Below are positions 41,242 through 50,401 of a DNA stretch of 64,000 nucleotides, in pieces. Under the pieces are notes generated by a model that ran no database searches, was not told the DNA's origin, and worked only from the letters and a program-made list of their open reading frames with translations. A program made the translations under genes and the position numbers. The stretch spans positions 2,790,001 through 2,854,000 of the forward strand of contig NZ_JAUSYZ010000001.1 in the NCBI RefSeq assembly GCF_030817195.1. The letters run 5' to 3'. Numbering within the stretch: position 1 is the first letter of the stretch; each line of letters starts with the position of its first letter. This DNA comes from Arthrobacter globiformis. Its GTDB lineage: Bacteria > Actinomycetota > Actinomycetes > Actinomycetales > Micrococcaceae.

Positions 41242-41859
41242 TCAGGAGGTTCTTGCGCCAGGGGGGAGGAGCAGTCGGATCTGGGTCCTGATGTCCTGCA
41301 CGATTTCCTCGACGCTTACGGCGGGATTCGCACTCACTGCCATGCTGAGGAACATGACCGCCGAGACGATGCGCGCGTTGGTTGCGGCATCCCCGGCATT
41401 GAAAAGTCCATTGCGGCCCAATACGGCAGCGATGGCCTCTTCGGTTTGCGCGACAATCCGTAGGGCTTCACTGTGGTGTGGCTCCGTCGGGTCGCCGAAG
41501 ACCATCTCCCGCAGGTAGGTGCGCCCATTGTCGACCTGGGTGCGGTTGCATTCCACCACAGGCTGCACGATGGCCATCAGCGCATCCAGAACATCAGGAA
41601 TGGTTTCAGCAGCAGCCCGGCCCCGCTCAAGAGCTTCAACGTAATGAGCGTTCTGCACGAGCAGGAGGAGCTCTCCCTTTGTCTTTGCGTAGAGGAACAG
41701 GGTTCCGGTGCCAATGTCGGCCTTATCGGCGATCTGTTGCGTTGTCACATCCTCGACGCCGTGTTCTGCGAACAGCTCGCTGGCTGCGGCAGTGATGCGG
41801 TCCAGCTTCTGCTGCTTGTTCCGCTCGCGCCGTCCGACCGGCTGGGGAGCGACAGACAT
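41242..41859 (-). CDS. TetR-family transcriptional regulator
   Basis: A 205-residue TetR protein: residues 15-60 are the helix-turn-helix (KLDRITAAASELFAEHGVEDVTTQQIADKADIGTGTLFLYAKTKGELL), the rest an all-helical ligand domain. It lies upstream of, and on the same strand as, the hydrolase and oxidoreductase genes, which are natural targets. The effector is unknown. Confidence 0.92.
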   Translation of the reverse strand: MSVAPQPVGRRERNKQQKLDRITAAASELFAEHGVEDVTTQQIADKADIGTGTLFLYAKTKGELLLLVQNAHYVEALERGRAAAETIPDVLDALMAIVQPVVECNRTQVDNGRTYLREMVFGDPTEPHHSEALRIVAQTEEAIAAVLGRNGLFNAGDAATNARIVSAVMFLSMAVSANPAVSVEEIVQDIRTQIRLLLPPGARTS

Positions 41860-41970
41860 GAATGGTTCCTCCAGGAATAAACTGATTGGACTCGATTATG
41901 AGCATAAACTCCCGGCAGTGCCCAAAGTCATTCGTACGAGATGCCCGTGTTCTTGTCGCGGGCGTGCCGA

Positions 41971-42837
41971 TCAGTTGTCGAGGAAGTCGACGGCGGCGGG
42001 GGCGAACTTGGCGTGGTATTGGAAGATGCCGCCGTGGCCGGAGTCGGGGTAGATGATCAGTTCTGATCCTTTGATGCGGCGGTGCAGGTCCTCGGAGAGG
42101 ACGGACGGCACCATGCGGTCGTTGTCGCCGTTGGCGATAAGCGTGGGCTGGGTGAGTTTCGATAGATCCGACGGGGCGGAGCGGCCGAACTTCTGGATTG
42201 CCTTCAATTGAGTCTGGAACGCCCTGGTGCTGATCAGCTTGTCGCGGTCGGCGGTGCGCTCCTGAAGGCGCTTGATGAACGCCTTCGCGGCGTGCCTGCC
42301 GGCGGTGTTGCGGTTAAAGAACAGGTACTCCTTCGGGTCCGACCGTGTCAGGGTTGCGCGGAGGAAGTCCCGGTAGGTGGTGCCGACGACCTTATCCATG
42401 TTCTTGCCTCCTCGTGGCCCAGTGCCTGCCAGGACGAGTTTGCGGACTAGGTCGGGGTGCTTGAGGACAAGGTCTTGGGCGATCATGCCGCCCATCGAGA
42501 AGGAGAAAATGTCGATCTTGTCGATGCCGAGCGCCGTGATGAAGGTGTAGGCGTCGTCTGCCATAGCCTCGATGCTGTCCGGAACCTGACCAGTGGACGT
42601 GCCGACACCGCGCTGGTCGAAGGTGATGACGTGGCGGTTCTTTGCGATGGGATCGATGATGCGAGGGTCCCAGTTGTCCAGCGTCGCGGCGAGGTGCACG
42701 AAGAACACCACGGGGATCCCGCCCTTGGGTCCCAGCTCGCGGTAGGCGTAGGTGACGCCACCGGTAGTGATCATGTGGGCCTTTGCGTTCGCGTATGAGG
42801 TGGCGACGGAGTCGTTCTGGGTGTCGGTGTTGTCCAT
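41971..42837 (-). CDS. Alpha/beta hydrolase
   Basis: A 288-residue alpha/beta hydrolase of the haloperoxidase/esterase-like group. The oxyanion region is VVFFVHLAATLDNWDPRI, the nucleophile elbow IFSFSMGGMIAQDL (Ser in FSMGG, a variant of GxSxG), an acid follows in ANGDNDRMVPS, and the His in PDSGHGGIFQ closes the triad. The substrate is unknown. It lies 48 bp downstream of the quinone-reductase-like gene on the same strand, so the two are probably one operon. Confidence 0.9.
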   Translation of the reverse strand: MDNTDTQNDSVATSYANAKAHMITTGGVTYAYRELGPKGGIPVVFFVHLAATLDNWDPRIIDPIAKNRHVITFDQRGVGTSTGQVPDSIEAMADDAYTFITALGIDKIDIFSFSMGGMIAQDLVLKHPDLVRKLVLAGTGPRGGKNMDKVVGTTYRDFLRATLTRSDPKEYLFFNRNTAGRHAAKAFIKRLQERTADRDKLISTRAFQTQLKAIQKFGRSAPSDLSKLTQPTLIANGDNDRMVPSVLSEDLHRRIKGSELIIYPDSGHGGIFQYHAKFAPAAVDFLDN

Positions 42838-42885
42838 TGCGGGTTTTCTCCTGGATGGTCTGTTGGGTGAATGGCCGACGGCGGG

Positions 42886-43884
42886 TCAGCCGGCGAGGGT
42901 GATCACGGCTTTCCCGCGGATTCCGCCCTTGGCAAGGGATTGCAGTGCATGCGGCGTGTCGCCGAAATCGAAGACCTTCCCCACGACTGGGCGCAGCACG
43001 CCGTGGTCCACCAGGGCACTGATCTGGCGCAGCTGGTCGCCACTGGCACGCATAAAGAGGAACTCATAGCCGACGCCGAGCTTCTTCGCCTGCTTTCGGA
43101 TTTTGCTGCTGAGCGCCCTGGTGGCAAGGCGCAGCACGGGATTCAGTCCGGCGTTGCGCGCGAACGCCGGGTCCGGCGGGCCGGAGATCCCGATCGCCTT
43201 GCCACCGGGATTGAGGATGCGCAGTGACTTCTCGAGATTCTCCCCGCCGAGGCTGTCGAGCACGAGGTCGTACCCGGTGAGGAGCTGCTCGAAGTCCTGG
43301 GTGCGATAGTCGATGACCGTGTCCGCCCCGAGGTCGCGCACGAAGCCGGTATTTGGCCCGCTCACGGTGGTCGCAACAGACGCGCCGAGGTGCTTGGCGA
43401 GTTGGATCGCGATCGACCCGACCCCGCCGGCACCTGCGTGGATGAGAACTTTCTGCCCGCGCTGCACGTTGCCCTGCTCGACGAGGGCTTGCCATGCCGT
43501 AAGCGCAACGAGTGGCAGTGAGCCGGCCTCCTCCATGCTGGCCGATGCGGGTTTCAGCGCCAGATCTTCCTCGGCGACGGCGATGTGCTCGGCGAACGTG
43601 CCGATGCGGGCCGTCGCGGGGCGGGCGTAGACCTGGTCGCCGGGCTTAAACTCCCGCACTTTCGCCCCCACGCGGATCACGGTGCCGGCGACGTCGTGGC
43701 CAAGGACCAGTTGGAGCTTGTAGGGGAGGATCTGCCTGAACTCACCCAGTCGGATCTTCTCATCCAACTGGTTCAAGCCCGCCGCCTCTACGCGGACTAG
43801 AACATCTCGGTCCCCGACGATTGGCTCAGCGACCTCCGCTTCGCGCAGTGGCTCCCTGTACTTGGTGACGACGAACGCTCGCAT
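42886..43884 (-). CDS. NAD(P)-dependent alcohol dehydrogenase/quinone-reductase-like
   Basis: A 332-residue MDR-superfamily enzyme without zinc-ligand cysteines: GHDVAGTVIRVGAKVREFKPGDQVYARP, GQKVLIHAGAGGVGSIAIQLAKHLGASVATTVSG and YRTQDFEQLLTGYDLVLDSLGGENL follow the bacterial QOR/zeta-crystallin pattern. NADPH-dependent reduction of enones or quinones is likely. It is first gene before the alpha/beta hydrolase; TetR is the probable regulator. It is a different subgroup from the enzyme at 16303-17331. Confidence 0.9.
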   Translation of the reverse strand: MRAFVVTKYREPLREAEVAEPIVGDRDVLVRVEAAGLNQLDEKIRLGEFRQILPYKLQLVLGHDVAGTVIRVGAKVREFKPGDQVYARPATARIGTFAEHIAVAEEDLALKPASASMEEAGSLPLVALTAWQALVEQGNVQRGQKVLIHAGAGGVGSIAIQLAKHLGASVATTVSGPNTGFVRDLGADTVIDYRTQDFEQLLTGYDLVLDSLGGENLEKSLRILNPGGKAIGISGPPDPAFARNAGLNPVLRLATRALSSKIRKQAKKLGVGYEFLFMRASGDQLRQISALVDHGVLRPVVGKVFDFGDTPHALQSLAKGGIRGKAVITLAG

Positions 43885-44150
43885 GCCGTGATGCTCCTTC
43901 CGGGTGGGGTGTTGGCCGGTGGTTGCTGCTATTGGCGCAGTGATATTTCGCGGGCAATCCTGTCGCGCTTGTGCACGTTGTCCATACCGGCACTCTTGGA
44001 ATGGGGGTCTGTATATTGACCCTAATCAATTATGATTATACTCAGATTTCTGGTCAAGGTGAACCTCTTCGGCCGACGTGCGGGTTTTGAGCAGGGTGAT
44101 TGACTTCTCCGCTGCTCGAAGTTGCCCATGTCAGTTCGAGCCCGGTTCGT

Positions 44151-44187
44151 AGTGCCGTGGCCATGATTGAGTCAGGGGCACGGCACT
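44151..44187 (-). terminator. Possible hairpin after the SDR remnant
   Basis: AGTGCCGTG (44151-44159) pairs perfectly with CACGGCACT (44179-44187) across a 19-base loop, just beyond the stop of the minus-strand SDR remnant. The long loop and lack of a T-tract make this weak. Confidence 0.35.
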
Positions 44188-44195
44188 GCCGTTTT

Positions 44196-44729
44196 CTAGG
44201 CTTTGTTCAGGGCAAGTTGTGGGTAGATAGCTCCGATGGGGGAGCTAAGTCCGGCCTTGAGCCGTACGGAGGTTTCGTCGGAACCCTCGTACTCGCCGGC
44301 TTCGACGGCGTCCATTACGGTGCGTACGAGATCGGCCGGGTCCATTTTGGGCCCGGCGGCCTGCGCAGCCATCGCGGTGTCGACATACTCGACGTGGACG
44401 CCCACCACATGGACCCTGGCGGGGGCGAGTTCCAGGCGCAACGAGTTGGTGGCCGACCAGAGGGCAGCCTTGGTGGCGCTGTAAATGCCACCAACGGCAT
44501 ACCAGCTCACTGCGGAGTGGAAGTCGATAATCACCGATTCATCATTCGCGGACAGGATCGGCGCGAAAGCGCGGGCGAGGAACAACGGGCCGAGGAAGTT
44601 CGTCTCGACATTGGTCCGGATTTCCGCATCGGTATGGGTGAGGATGCCCGCGCTGGCCACGGAGGCTCCGGCGTTGTTGATCAACACCGTGACGTCCCCG
44701 GCGGCCTCGACTGCTGCCTGGATGGAGGC
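44196..44729 (-). pseudogene. 5'-truncated short-chain dehydrogenase
   Basis: The minus-strand frame matches an SDR from ASIQAAVEAAGDVTVLINNAGAS through YSATKAALWSATNSLRLEL to the C-terminus, with NNAG and YxxxK intact. The N-terminal cofactor motif TGxxxGLG is absent: upstream of about 44729 the frame runs antisense through an unrelated gene fragment. The surviving part is close to the intact SDR at 604-1320. It cannot bind NAD(P) normally and is most likely dead, even though an ATG at 44933 keeps the frame open. Confidence 0.75.
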
Positions 44730-44906
44730 ATCGCCGCGATTGCGCGTGGCTATGGGGCGGCCGCGGTCACGGTCCGTCGTGTGGCCGATCTGGCAGCTGT
44801 TGAAGAGTGGCTGGCAGGGCCGCGCGATGTGCCGCTGGTCATTGATGCGCGCATTGCTTCCGACGGAGGGGCCTGGTGGCTGGCGGAAGCGTTCAAGGGT
44901 CACTGA
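44730..44906 (+). pseudogene. C-terminal fragment of a thiamine-diphosphate enzyme
   Basis: From about 44730 the plus strand reads IAAIARGYGAAAVTVRRVAD and LAAVEEWLAGPRDVPLVIDA, ending AEAFKGH before a stop. This is the C-terminus of acetolactate-synthase-like TPP enzymes (family pattern DFxxxAxGYGAxxxTVRxxxDL...PLVIDAKI). The other 500 or so residues are missing; upstream DNA is antisense to the SDR remnant. The two fragments therefore meet tail to head at a rearrangement joint. Confidence 0.7.
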
Positions 44907-44923
44907 ATCCGACCCATCGTCTC

Positions 44924-45553
44924 CTATGTGCACCTTGCCGAGAGTTGGGCGACATGGGCGGGTTGGAGGGGGCGCGTCGCGCGGCCTTGGAGGAGAAAGA
45001 ACAGTCGTGCTGTTTCTTCCACTTCCTCAACAGCGTCCGCAGCTTGCGGCAGGGAAGGCGCGGAAACGATCGGCCCGTGGTTCGCCAGCAGCAGGGCCCG
45101 GCTCGATGCTGCGGCTTTTTGGGCAGCCTCGGCCAAACCTTGGTCTCCGGGTGCGAAGTATGGCAACCGGACCAGCCGTCCGACCCTCATGACAAAGTAG
45201 GCCGTCAAGGGTGGCAGAACGTCATCGTCGTCCACGTCATCCAGGCACGAAAGGGCGGTGGCGTAGGTGGAATGCAGACGGACTGCGGCATGATCCTGCG
45301 GTCTCGCCCGATACATGGCCAAGTGCAGGAACGCCTCTTTGGACGGGCGGGCTCCGGCCAGGTGTTCGCCGGTGTCGGAGACCATGGCCAGATCGTCTGT
45401 CCTGAGTTCGCCCAGGGAGGCGTTGGTGGGGGTGACCAGCATTCCGGCTCCCACACGCAGGCTGAGGTTTCCGGATGTTCCCCTGGTTAGTCCTCTTTGG
45501 TGCAGGGACCTGGCCAGTCGAACGAGTTCGTCGCGGCTGTCCGTGTCGGTCAC
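44924..45553 (-). CDS. Class II aldolase-family 3-oxo-tetronate 4-phosphate decarboxylase (OtnC-like)
   Basis: A 209-residue class II aldolase/adducin protein. GLTRGTSGNLSLRVGAGMLVTPTNASLGEL is the phosphate/substrate loop, and GPIVSAPSLPQAADAVEEVEETARL with an upstream LANHGP supplies the third metal His. The usual metal pair HxH reads AVRLHSTYATAL: the first His is Arg (CGT at 45280-45278), one transition from CAT. OtnC decarboxylates 3-oxo-tetronate-4-phosphate to dihydroxyacetone phosphate. It overlaps the kinase gene by four bases, the standard OtnK-OtnC pairing. Activity is uncertain because of the lost ligand. Confidence 0.85.
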   Translation of the reverse strand: MTDTDSRDELVRLARSLHQRGLTRGTSGNLSLRVGAGMLVTPTNASLGELRTDDLAMVSDTGEHLAGARPSKEAFLHLAMYRARPQDHAAVRLHSTYATALSCLDDVDDDDVLPPLTAYFVMRVGRLVRLPYFAPGDQGLAEAAQKAAASSRALLLANHGPIVSAPSLPQAADAVEEVEETARLFFLLQGRATRPLQPAHVAQLSARCT

Positions 45554-46836
45554 CGGTTGTGTTCCCAGGCGTCTAGGAAGAGTCCCGGCTTTCCGAGGTT
45601 CCCGGATTTGAGCAGGATGGACAGTCCGGGGTTAGTTTCCGTTTTCAGCCATGGCACTCCAGGAGAGACTTCCCTGCCGACATGGGCTGTGGTGATGCCG
45701 AGCCTGCGGACAATAGCGCCGGAGGTTTCTCCGCCGGCGACGATAAGTTGTCGGCAGCCCAGGGCAACGAGCCCTTCGGCGATCGCGGAGAGGCTGTCTT
45801 CGGTTATCTCCGCGGCGCGGGCCTGACCAAGTTGCTTTTGCGCTCTCGAGACTTCCTCTGGAGAGGCGGTGGAATGGATAAGGACGGGGCCGTTGGCAAG
45901 ATTTTCGCGCGCGAACAGCAGCGCTTCGCCGACGACGTCGTGGCCTTCTGCAATTGCGACGGGGTCGACCAGGAAGCAGGGGCGGGACTGGCGGAATGTG
46001 TCGATCTGGACGTTCGTCATCTCCGAGCAGCTGCCGGCGACGACCGCGGCCGGGCCCGCTGGCCTGGTAGCGCCCGCCGGTTCTGGTTGGACCTGGAACC
46101 CGCGGGCAGCCGCCAGCCCTCCGACCAGTCCTGATCCGCCGGTGATAAGGGGGTGATCGATCACTGCAGCGCCCAGCGTAGCCAGGTGGCGGTCACTAAG
46201 GGTGTCGACGACGGCGTACTCCCTACCTTGGCCACTCAGGGTCTGGAACTGGGATTGAACTGCGGGAGCACCGGATTCTATGACGCTATAGCTGACGTGG
46301 CCCACGTAGTTTTTGGTTTGGGCCTGGAGCAGCCGGGGCACGCGCGAATCGGTCATCGGGGTCAGCGGATGGTTGCGCATGGATGATTCCTGCAGGAGGC
46401 TCGGCCCTGCGAAGAGCACACCGTTGTACACGGTCCGCCGCAGTGCCGGGGTTGCGGGAGCGACGACTGTGATCTGGCCGGCAGGGACAAACTCGTTGCG
46501 GAGGGCGTCGGCCACCGGACCGATGTTGCCTTCCGGGGTTGAATCGAACGTGGAGCAGTATTTGAAGTAGAGCTGCTGAACGCCTCGGGATTTGAGGGCG
46601 CGTGCCGCCGCCAGAGACTCTACTACAGCCTCGGCGGCGGGCACGCTGCGGGTCTTCAGGGAAACGACTATGCAGTCAACGTCGTGCAGCTGCACCGACG
46701 GATCGGGGATGCCGAAAGTCTGCACTACCCGCATCCCGGCGCCCACCAAAGTGCCGGCGACGTCGGAGGCTCCGGTGAAGTCGTCGGCGATAACTCCCAG
46801 CCATGGGACATTCGCTGTCATTTCAGTGTTTGACAT
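45550..46836 (-). CDS. Four-carbon acid-sugar kinase (OtnK-like, DUF1537)
   Basis: A 428-residue kinase: the N-terminal domain starts WLGVIADDFTGASDVAGTLVGAGMRVVQTFG (ADDxTGA, the sugar-acid-binding signature) and contains QQLYFKYCSTFDSTPEGNIGPV. The C-terminal nucleotide-binding domain has VVAGSCSEMTNVQ and LIVAGGETSGAIVRRLGI. OtnK phosphorylates 3-oxo-tetronate at the 4-position with ATP. It is second in the operon racemase-kinase-decarboxylase, overlapping the latter. Motifs are intact. Confidence 0.92.
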   Translation of the reverse strand: MSNTEMTANVPWLGVIADDFTGASDVAGTLVGAGMRVVQTFGIPDPSVQLHDVDCIVVSLKTRSVPAAEAVVESLAAARALKSRGVQQLYFKYCSTFDSTPEGNIGPVADALRNEFVPAGQITVVAPATPALRRTVYNGVLFAGPSLLQESSMRNHPLTPMTDSRVPRLLQAQTKNYVGHVSYSVIESGAPAVQSQFQTLSGQGREYAVVDTLSDRHLATLGAAVIDHPLITGGSGLVGGLAAARGFQVQPEPAGATRPAGPAAVVAGSCSEMTNVQIDTFRQSRPCFLVDPVAIAEGHDVVGEALLFARENLANGPVLIHSTASPEEVSRAQKQLGQARAAEITEDSLSAIAEGLVALGCRQLIVAGGETSGAIVRRLGITTAHVGREVSPGVPWLKTETNPGLSILLKSGNLGKPGLFLDAWEHNR

Positions 46837-46866
46837 AGTCGGATCCTTCTCGGGTAATGACGTTAT

Positions 46867-47595
46867 TTATGAGTCTTTGGAAGGGAAAACAGTGCTGAGC
46901 TGGGTCATCCCGGAGTCGGGGGAAGTAAGGACGATGGGCCCTCCGGGCTGGTCCTGGGTGTGTCCAATGACGCGGGCCATGGACGCTTGGGCGAGCACAA
47001 CGACATCGCACTCCGCAGTCAACTCAGAGAATGCTGCGAGCACGAAACCGTCATGCATGGCGCGGTCACCTGCGCGCAAGGCGTTGAAGGCGCCGTCGAC
47101 TATTTTGGCGGTGATGATGGGCGTTTTGTTCCGTCTTTTGGCTGAATCCTGGACGAGCCTGGTGGTGGGTCCAAGAGTCGCAGGCAGGGTCGCGAGCACC
47201 CCGATCCTGTCGCCGGTTAGTACGGCGAGCTCAGCCATAGGAGTGTCGATGCGCAGGACAGGGATGGAGACAAAGTCCTGGACGGCGGTTGCGGCTTCGC
47301 CGATGGAGGAGCAGCTCACCAACAATGCCTGGGCACCTGATTCCTCGGCGTAGCGGGCATAATTGACCAGCCGTCGTCGAACATGTCCTGGCGTTGTTCC
47401 CTTGGCAATGGTGTCGTGGAGCAATGACTCATCCACGAAGTGCATGACGCGGAGGCCGGGAACCGTGCCCGCGGCCAGGGTTTCCATGTCCGCTACCAGG
47501 CCGGGGACCGTGTGCAGCATTGCAAGCACCGGAGTGTTGATCATGTCCTGGGCTGCCACGGCAAGGGGATCGATTGTCTTCCAGGATGAGTTCAT
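46867..47595 (-). CDS. Aspartate/glutamate/hydantoin racemase-family protein
   Basis: A 242-residue member of the Asp/Glu racemase superfamily: INTPVLAMLHTVPGLV, GAQALLVSCSSIGEA with the first catalytic Cys, PVLRIDTPMAELAVLTGDRIGVLATLPATLGPTTRLV. The position of the second Cys reads VVVLAQASMARV, so only one catalytic Cys remains, as in several uncharacterised relatives found beside DUF1537 kinases. It may isomerise or epimerise a tetronate, acting before the kinase. First gene of the operon, 30 bp upstream of the kinase. Confidence 0.82.
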   Translation of the reverse strand: MNSSWKTIDPLAVAAQDMINTPVLAMLHTVPGLVADMETLAAGTVPGLRVMHFVDESLLHDTIAKGTTPGHVRRRLVNYARYAEESGAQALLVSCSSIGEAATAVQDFVSIPVLRIDTPMAELAVLTGDRIGVLATLPATLGPTTRLVQDSAKRRNKTPIITAKIVDGAFNALRAGDRAMHDGFVLAAFSELTAECDVVVLAQASMARVIGHTQDQPGGPIVLTSPDSGMTQLSTVFPSKDS

Positions 47596-47754
47596 GATCT
47601 TCTTTCTGTCGTTTGTGCCGAGCCAGTGAAGCCAGCGTACGAGACAAGAAGATGTCGATTAAGGGCGCATCAGACAATGCATTCTTTCCATCAACGAAAT
47701 AAGTAGGAGCCGGACTCCAGGTTGACCCAGCGAACCCCTAAACCTCTGACGTCG

Positions 47755-48657
47755 CTAAGACCCTAGCCTCGCCGCGAGGCCCTGGCGCAGGTGCTCAATG
47801 GCCGCGGTGATCCGGCGGGGTGTCCTGGCCGTCGCGGGGTAGAGAGCATAAATGTCGGCGCTGGGCGTCTCGACGTCCGGGAGGACCTGCTGAAGTACTC
47901 CCCGCTGGATCAGCGGGTCGACGTGCCACGTGGAGCGCATGATCAAGCCGAGGCCCTGGACGCACCAGTCGGTCACCACATCCCCGTCGTCGCTGATCAT
48001 GCTGCCCTTGACGTCGACGTATTCATGCCCCTTCTCGCCAAGGCGCCACAGTGAGTAGTCGGCGTTGTTTTCACGCAGGACGATGCAGTTGTGCCGTTCC
48101 AGGTCCCTAATGGTCCTCAGCGGCGGGGCGCTGTCGATGTAGCTGGGCGCCGCGCACACGATCCTTCGGTTCCGCGCCAGGAGTTTTGCCTTGAGCCTGG
48201 AGTCCGACAATGCTCCGACCCGGATGGCGATGTCGAAACTCGTACCCGAGATGTTCAAGGGCAGCGGTGAGAGCTCCAGGTCTATCTGCATCAACGGGTG
48301 CTGCCGGACGAACTCCCCCAGCAGCGGCGCAATGTGCTTACGGCCGATCCCTAGGCTCGAATGCACACTAATGCGCCCCTTGAGCTCACCATGCTGCATG
48401 GACAGTGTGTCTTCGAGATCAGTTTTCTGCTGCAGGATGGACAAGGCGCCTGTCGCATAGCGCTGCCCCTCTTCGGTGAGGGTCAGGCGACGGGTGCTGC
48501 GCCGGACCAGCGGCACCCCTAGCCGCGTCTCAAGCGCGGCAAGGCGTTTGCTCACCGCCGACACCGACTTTCCCCAGTTCCTGGCCGCTTCAGTAAGGCT
48601 GTGGGAACGGGAAATCTGTTCAAAGAACTCCAAATCATCGATCGATGTAAGGTCCAT
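47755..48657 (-). CDS. LysR-family transcriptional regulator
   Basis: A 300-residue LysR protein with an N-terminal winged helix (DDLEFFEQISRSHSLTEAARNWGKSVSAVSKRLAALETRLGVPLVRR) and an effector domain of the CrgA/DsdC-like kind (GRISVHSSLGIGRKHIAPLLGEFVRQHPLMQIDLEL, ISGTSFDIAIRVG). ATG at 48657 begins the conserved part; another in-frame ATG lies at 48690. It is upstream of the tetronate operon and divergent from a broken flavin oxidase; either could be its former target. The regulated promoter region is 48658-48827. Confidence 0.9.
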   Translation of the reverse strand: MDLTSIDDLEFFEQISRSHSLTEAARNWGKSVSAVSKRLAALETRLGVPLVRRSTRRLTLTEEGQRYATGALSILQQKTDLEDTLSMQHGELKGRISVHSSLGIGRKHIAPLLGEFVRQHPLMQIDLELSPLPLNISGTSFDIAIRVGALSDSRLKAKLLARNRRIVCAAPSYIDSAPPLRTIRDLERHNCIVLRENNADYSLWRLGEKGHEYVDVKGSMISDDGDVVTDWCVQGLGLIMRSTWHVDPLIQRGVLQQVLPDVETPSADIYALYPATARTPRRITAAIEHLRQGLAARLGS

Positions 48658-48827
48658 CTCCTGCTTCTTTCGTTTTTGGAAACAATGCATTGTCTCACGG
48701 GCCCTTAATCAGCAGTTTCTTGTGTCTACGCTGAAATCACTGGAAACACAGCCGACGGTAGTGCCCTTCAGGGGCAGACCCGGGATCGGGGCAACGGCGT
48801 GCAATAAGGGAAAGCAAAGGTAAAAGG

Positions 48828-49882
48828 ATGACTGCACTCGAAACCGACGTCGTAATTGTCGGAGTTGGCTCGGTAGGAAGCATGGCGAGCTGGCAGCTCG
48901 CCTCCCGGGGTCAGCGGGTCATTGGAGTAGACAGGTTTTCGATCCCCGGCCCTTCTCTGCCTATGCCGGCGAATCACGCCTTTTCCGCAAGGTATACGCG
49001 GAAGGCGGGCATTACACACCCCTTCTGCAGAGGTCACAGGACCTGTGGCGTGATCTGGAGAAAATCAGCGGAACCCGGCTGCTCAACACGACGGGCGCTG
49101 TCACGATATACGACGAGCACAATCCGCGGTTGGCATCGCTCCTTGCAGCCGGGAAAGACAATGGCCTTGACTACGAGTTACTCCGGGGCGACCAGGCCAG
49201 GGCAAAGTATCCCGCACATGTGATCAGGGACACAGAAGTCACAATCTTTGATCCAGAGGGAGGCTACCTCAATTCAGAGAAGGCCGTGACCGCCGCGCTC
49301 GTGGAGGCTACACGGCTTGGTGCCAAGTTCCTGGGAAACCGGAAACCGGAAAGCGCACAGCGTTGAGCCGTACGGTGACCGGTACATCGTCCGGACCGAT
49401 CAAGAAGAAATCATCGCCTCCCGAGTGATCGTCTCGCCGGGCACCGGTGCGGGAGCAGTTTACAAGGAACTTGGGGTTCACCTTTCAGTCCTGCCGCAGA
49501 TCCTGACATGGTCCCCGCTGTGTACCCATCAGTATTCAGCAGGGAAGACATGCCGGTCTTCCTCAGGAGGGCGGAGGAAGACGGACGGCCGGACAAAGCC
49601 CAGCTCTACGGGTTCCCGAGCGCTGACGGTTGGACGGTGAAAGTAGTCGGGAGCGTATATCTGGACGAGGTTGAGTCCATGGAGAAGCCTCCTACTTGGG
49701 ATCCTAAGCATTTGGACAGCATCCGGGCATGGGTCCGCGAATTCATTCCGGAACTGATTCCGGAGCCGGTACGGGTTGCTGTCTGTGCGGACGGTCATTT
49801 ACCTGACGCGACCGGGCTGTTGGGGACGGTTCCCGGAATGGAAGGCATCATTGTGGCGACCGGATTCTCCGGTCACGGCTTC
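48828..49882 (+). pseudogene. SolA/MSOX-like FAD amine oxidase with three frameshifts
   Basis: Joining three frames yields a near-complete flavoprotein: TDVVIVGVGSVGSMASWQLASRGQRVIGVDRF (FAD Rossmann fold) | FSAYAGESRLFRKVYAEGGHYTPLL ... GGYLNSEKAVTAAL | VEPYGDRYIVRTDQEEIIASRVIVSPG | AVYPSVFSREDMPVFLRRAEEDG ... IIVATGFSGHGFK. The breaks are single-base indels near 48952, 49345 (within a doubled accgga motif) and 49512. Unlike the intact paralogue at 59758, it keeps a Cys at the covalent-flavin position (VAVCADG). At 49883 the gene passes directly into a dehalogenase fragment, losing its last 30-40 residues. Confidence 0.8.
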
Positions 49883-50383
49883 AAGACTACAAGCCCTACG
49901 AGCAGATCCTTCAGAGTGCCTTTGACCGCGCATGCAAGCGGTTTGGCATTGGGTCGACCCCCGGTGCGGGCGGAGCTCGCTGAGGCTGTACGCAACGCCG
50001 TTGCCCACGAGGACGTGCCGGCTGCGCTGAAGCTCCAGGGCGACAACTACAAGCTGGTGGCTCTGTCCAACGCGGACGACAGCTTCCTGGACATCAGCAT
50101 TCCCAAGCTCGGTGCAGAGTGGCACGCCGTGTTTACCGCCGAGCAGGCCGGCGCCTACAAGCCGCGCCTGCAGGCGTTTGAGTACATGCTGGACACCCTG
50201 AACGCAAAGCCTGAGGACTTCCTGCATGTCTCCTCGCACCCACTGTACGACCACATCCCGATGTACAACCTGGGTTTCCGGGACCTTGTCATGCTGGACC
50301 GTGGCGCTGAACCCTTCGCCGAGGGCTACAACATCTTCACTGTTAAGTCCCTGGACGAGCTGAACAAGCACCTCGGTCTCTAA
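49883..50383 (+). pseudogene. 5'-truncated haloacid dehalogenase fused to the oxidase remnant
   Basis: From the joint, DYKPYEQILQSAFDRACK is read in one frame. After a frameshift near 49970 come AVAHEDVPAALKLQGDNYKLVALSNADDSFLDI and AYKPRLQAFEYMLDTLNAKPEDFLHV, ending DELNKHLGL. This is the C-terminal 165 residues of the same family as the intact enzyme at 50938-51612, at very high similarity. The N-terminal nucleophile motif FDIYGTL is missing. A strong terminator follows the stop. Confidence 0.8.
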
Positions 50384-50401
50384 GGTGACATTTTCCACTC
50401 C

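Noticed and set aside
44100..44729. Plus-strand ORF start extending the thiamine-enzyme fragment leftwards
   Set aside because: The part before 44730 is antisense to the SDR remnant; only the last 58 codons resemble the TPP enzyme.
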